Assembly: GCA_964519515.1 (NCBI GenBank)
Contig: CAZFIJ010000004.1
Coordinates: 1 to 5,541 of the forward strand
Reading direction: 5' to 3'
Length of the DNA stretch: 5,541 nt
DNA from: Korarchaeum sp964519515
GTDB taxonomy: Archaea; Korarchaeota; Korarchaeia; Korarchaeales; Korarchaeaceae
The translations under genes and the position numbers were made by a program. Below the pieces are notes generated by a model. It was given only the letters and a program-made list of their open reading frames with translations. It ran no database searches and had not been told where the DNA came from. Below, piece by piece: positions 4,006-5,541 of the stretch (its first letter is position 1; each line of letters begins with the position of its first letter).

Positions 4006-4014
4006 CTATATATT
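4006..4014 (+). promoter_or_regulatory. TATA box of the DDAH-like gene
   Basis: GGCTATATATTTG contains a good TATA box centred about 26 bases before the ATG codons at 4031 and 4034. It indicates a leaderless message and argues that the coding region begins there, not at the GTG at 3881. Confidence 0.6.
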
Positions 4015-4030
4015 TGTCAGTGACCGCTCC

Positions 4031-4843
4031 ATGATGATACCCATGGGTCATGGAAGTTCAAGCGGGCTCTTCAACGCAGCTCTGGTGAGGCCTCCCTCAC
4101 GCGAGTTCCCCAGGTGCGTCTCAACCCACCCGCTCAAGGGTACTGTAGACTTGAGCTTGGCCCTCAAGCAGCATGAAGACTACGTTAGCGCTTTGCGGGA
4201 AGAGGGGATAGATGTGAAGAAGCTGCCGAGCCTCGATGGATTTCCAGACTCTGTCTTCATACAGGACACAGCTTTAGCTAGGGCTTCAAACAGAAAAGCG
4301 CTAATCTCGAGGTTCGGGGAGCCCAGCAGGAGGGGTGAGGAAGCTAGCGTCAGGGAGTTCCTAGGGGAGCTCGGCTTCACTGCTGTCAATGTGGAGGCAC
4401 CGGCAACGCTGGAGGGAGGGGATATCATGATCACGGACCTTGGCTTAGCTTTCGTTGGGCTCACGACCAGGACGAATGAGGGGGGAGTTGAGGCCCTCAG
4501 GTCTTTCTTAGGGCAGGAAGTTGTAGCGGTACCCACTGAGAAAGTATTTCATCTCCTCTCTGCGGTAAACTACGTAGGAAATAGGAAGGTCGTGATCGTG
4601 CCGGAGCTAGTGGATTCAAAGTACTTCAGCGGCTTCAGGCAGATTAACGTGCCTCTAGAAGAAGCATATGCCGCGAACGTCCTCTACCTCGGAGAGAACA
4701 GGATACTCATGCCCCAGGGATATCCAAGGACAGCTGAGAAGCTGAGGAGGGAGGGCTATAGAATAGTGGAAGTGGATGTTTCGGAGTTCAGGAAGTGCGA
4801 TGGGGGTGTGACGTGCTTGAGCCTACCGCTCTTCCTGATATAA
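4031..4843 (+). CDS. Dimethylarginine dimethylaminohydrolase-like (amidinotransferase-fold) hydrolase
   Basis: A 270-residue enzyme of the guanidino-group-modifying superfamily (DDAH, arginine deiminase), cytosolic, five-bladed propeller fold. Family motifs appear in order: FNAALVRPPS (14-23), substrate-loop FPDSVFIQDTALA (71-83), LEGGDI (127-132) with catalytic Glu128, GLTTRTNEGG (143-152), FHLLSAVNYVGN (173-184) with His174, and DGGVTCLSLP (257-266) with nucleophile Cys262. All catalytic residues are present and the length is normal for DDAH. Members hydrolyse methylarginines or arginine to citrulline; in archaea the true substrate is often untested, so only the hydrolase class is firm. The frame extends back to a GTG at 3881, but those 50 residues do not resemble the family, and a TATA box at 4006-4014 points to ATG 4031 or 4034 (4043 is also possible). 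The gene stands alone between remnants and looks intact. Confidence 0.9.
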   Translation: MMIPMGHGSSSGLFNAALVRPPSREFPRCVSTHPLKGTVDLSLALKQHEDYVSALREEGIDVKKLPSLDGFPDSVFIQDTALARASNRKALISRFGEPSRRGEEASVREFLGELGFTAVNVEAPATLEGGDIMITDLGLAFVGLTTRTNEGGVEALRSFLGQEVVAVPTEKVFHLLSAVNYVGNRKVVIVPELVDSKYFSGFRQINVPLEEAYAANVLYLGENRILMPQGYPRTAEKLRREGYRIVEVDVSEFRKCDGGVTCLSLPLFLI

Positions 4844-4852
4844 ATCATTTTA

Positions 4853-5110
4853 ATGAGGGCTGATAAGAATAATGTAATCGGATTAGAAGCTACCTCCCCG
4901 ATCACCCAAACACATCTCTCAGCTTCCTCAACTACTCAAACCCCAACTTCATCCCCCTCATCTTCCCTGTCTCAGCCCCCTCTACCTTCAATCGATCTTA
5001 CAGGGCCGCTCCTCATCGCAGTAGTGGCGATGGCCTTCATCATGATCCTCTTGGTACGCATGAAGAGGACAAGCCTCCGACATGAGCAGGCAGCTATCTC
5101 CCGTTTTTAG
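4853..5110 (+). CDS. Ser/Thr/Pro stalk plus membrane anchor ORF, probably an orphan C-terminus
   Basis: An 85-codon ORF. Residues 13-48 are very rich in Ser, Thr and Pro (ASSTTQTPTSSPSSSLSQPP), like the glycosylated stalk of archaeal surface or substrate-binding proteins. Residues 51-68 are a transmembrane helix (GPLLIAVVAMAFIMILLV), followed by RMKR, which keeps the C-terminus inside. The stalk would therefore have to be outside, but there is no signal peptide or ectodomain, so this looks like the anchor end of a larger secreted protein whose front was lost. It starts 10 bases after the DDAH-like stop and in the same frame. There is no ribosome site, and a TATA-like TATAAA at 4839-4844 is too close to serve the ATG. 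A small anchored protein is possible but less likely. Confidence 0.5.
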   Translation: MRADKNNVIGLEATSPITQTHLSASSTTQTPTSSPSSSLSQPPLPSIDLTGPLLIAVVAMAFIMILLVRMKRTSLRHEQAAISRF

Positions 5111-5130
5111 CTTTTAAGGCGATCATGCAA

Positions 5131-5304
5131 TTACGGTAATTTCCCCTCACTCCCCAGTATCTTAATGAACTTTTCCAAAATTAACCGGGCTCTCGATTCG
5201 AATTCTTTCGGCTTGTAGGGATCCTCCAGGTGATCCCTGGTCCTCCCCTTCACCCAATCGCAATCCCCATGAATCCTATCCCAATTATTCCCTTCAATCC
5301 AGCT
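5131..5304 (-). pseudogene. C-terminal fragment of an unrecognised protein
   Basis: A minus-strand frame opens after a TAG at 5305-5307 and runs 57 codons to a TAA at 5131. It reads SWIEGNNWDRIHGDCDWVKG, then RTRDHLEDPYKPKEFESRAR and LILEKFIKILGSEGKLP. The composition (His-Gly-Asp-Cys-Asp-Trp, then a long amphipathic helix) is convincingly protein-like, and the end looks like a natural C-terminus. No ATG is present; a GTG within DWVKG would leave 40 residues. The first part overlaps the DUF2283-like remnant in a different frame. It is probably the tail of a gene whose front has been deleted. I cannot assign a family. Confidence 0.4.
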
Positions 5305-5483
5305 CTAAGATGATATTGTCTTCTGCCTCGAGAACTTCCTCCACAGCATCAAAAGTGAAGATAGGATATATCTGCTTCAGGATATAGTACCTTCATAGGC
5401 CGCATCGTGGTTTCCGAGGACTTAATCTCCAGCATCCTCAGCATCCTTCTAGCCTCACGATTTGAGACCTCGAACTCCTTCAT
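5250..5483 (-). pseudogene. Frameshifted DUF2283-family gene
   Basis: The ATG at 5483, about 26 bases after a TATA box, gives MKEFEVSNREARRMLRMLEI, a basic helical stretch, then (from the ATG at 5396) MKVLYPEADISYLHF and a TGA at 5349. Removing one T from the TTTT run at 5351-5354 continues the sequence as DAVEEVLEAEDNIILELD, to a TGA at 5294. A further shift gives KGIIGIGFMGIAIG, to 5250. Together these match the small DUF2283 fold (Y-x-PEAD-x-x-Y-x-x-F, then VEEV...DNIILELD, then G-x-IIGIE). Family members are about 60-80 residues, function unknown, and often lie near toxin-antitoxin-like small genes. The N-terminal 29 residues may be a separate small gene or an extension. At least two frameshifts make it inactive unless the sequence contains errors. 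Confidence 0.5.
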
Positions 5484-5505
5484 CAGATGCCTCAATCGTA
5501 TCTAA

Positions 5506-5514
5506 GTTTTTATA
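5506..5514 (-). promoter_or_regulatory. TATA box before the DUF2283-like remnant
   Basis: The minus strand reads GGATATAAAAACT, a strong archaeal TATA box centred about 26 bases before the ATG at 5483. It would give a leaderless message and is the reason for choosing that start. Confidence 0.5.
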
Positions 5515-5541
5515 TCCTCGAATCCCTTTTCCCTAGATGAC

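Noticed and set aside
3881..4030. N-terminal 50-codon extension of the DDAH-like gene from a GTG
   Set aside because: The extension is not family-like, contains a TATA box near its end, and the ATG at 4031 is correctly spaced from that box.
4180..4536. Minus-strand 118-codon ORF
   Set aside because: It lies entirely antisense to the DDAH-like enzyme, whose motifs prove the plus strand is coding.
1..5541. CRISPR array or origin of replication
   Set aside because: No regularly spaced repeats with unique spacers were seen; the tandem repeat at 3152-3172 has only two full units. No cluster of ORB-like boxes was found.

Overview
The window looks like a piece of archaeal, probably thermophilic, chromosome. 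Several genes have a TATA-like box about 25 bases before the start codon and no Shine-Dalgarno site, as expected for leaderless archaeal transcripts. Others have GGAG-type ribosome sites, and both antitoxin/PIN-nuclease (vapBC) families present are typical of Thermoproteota and Korarchaeota. The style suggests a Korarchaeum-like organism, but that is an impression and cannot be proved here. Only about half of the window is intact coding sequence. The rest is small genes, gene fragments and apparent pseudogenes.

Left part (1-1420): a minus-strand vapBC pair, with an AbrB-type antitoxin and the start of a PIN toxin that runs off the left edge. Its promoter carries repeated AGTGGGA motifs. From about 400 to 1275 there is no convincing intact gene. 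Minus-strand reading frames there give short protein-like stretches, including one transmembrane segment, that appear to belong to one or more decayed genes. At 1288-1424 lies a compact series of hairpins ending in a GC-rich stem followed by GGAGGTCA. It resembles the right end of an IS200/IS605-type element (the region that makes omegaRNA), with no intact tnpB gene beside it.

Middle (1421-3651): a second, apparently intact minus-strand vapBC pair (leaderless AbrB antitoxin, then a PIN toxin with all four acidic residues). It is followed on the plus strand by a possible 26-residue membrane protein, two small convergent and overlapping ORFs, a decayed gene of unknown function (2692-3023), and a third vapBC locus. 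The third locus encodes a ribbon-helix-helix antitoxin and is clearly dead: the antitoxin has a frameshift and a nonsense codon, and the toxin has lost its N-terminal half and carries a further frameshift.

Right part (3652-5541): the one substantial metabolic gene is a DDAH/arginine-deiminase-like hydrolase (4031-4843) with complete Cys-His-Glu catalytic residues and its own TATA box. Ten bases after its stop, in the same frame, is an 85-codon ORF that looks like only the Ser/Thr/Pro stalk and membrane anchor of a surface protein. The right edge holds minus-strand remnants: a frameshifted DUF2283-like gene with a well-placed promoter, and a 57-codon C-terminal fragment of an unrecognised protein.

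Overall this reads as an accessory region in which toxin-antitoxin modules and possibly a transposon have accumulated and are decaying around one conserved enzyme. I did not find a convincing new multi-gene system. The items most worth follow-up are the orphan omegaRNA-like structure touching the vapC2 stop codon, the repeats in the vapB1 promoter, and the tiny membrane protein.
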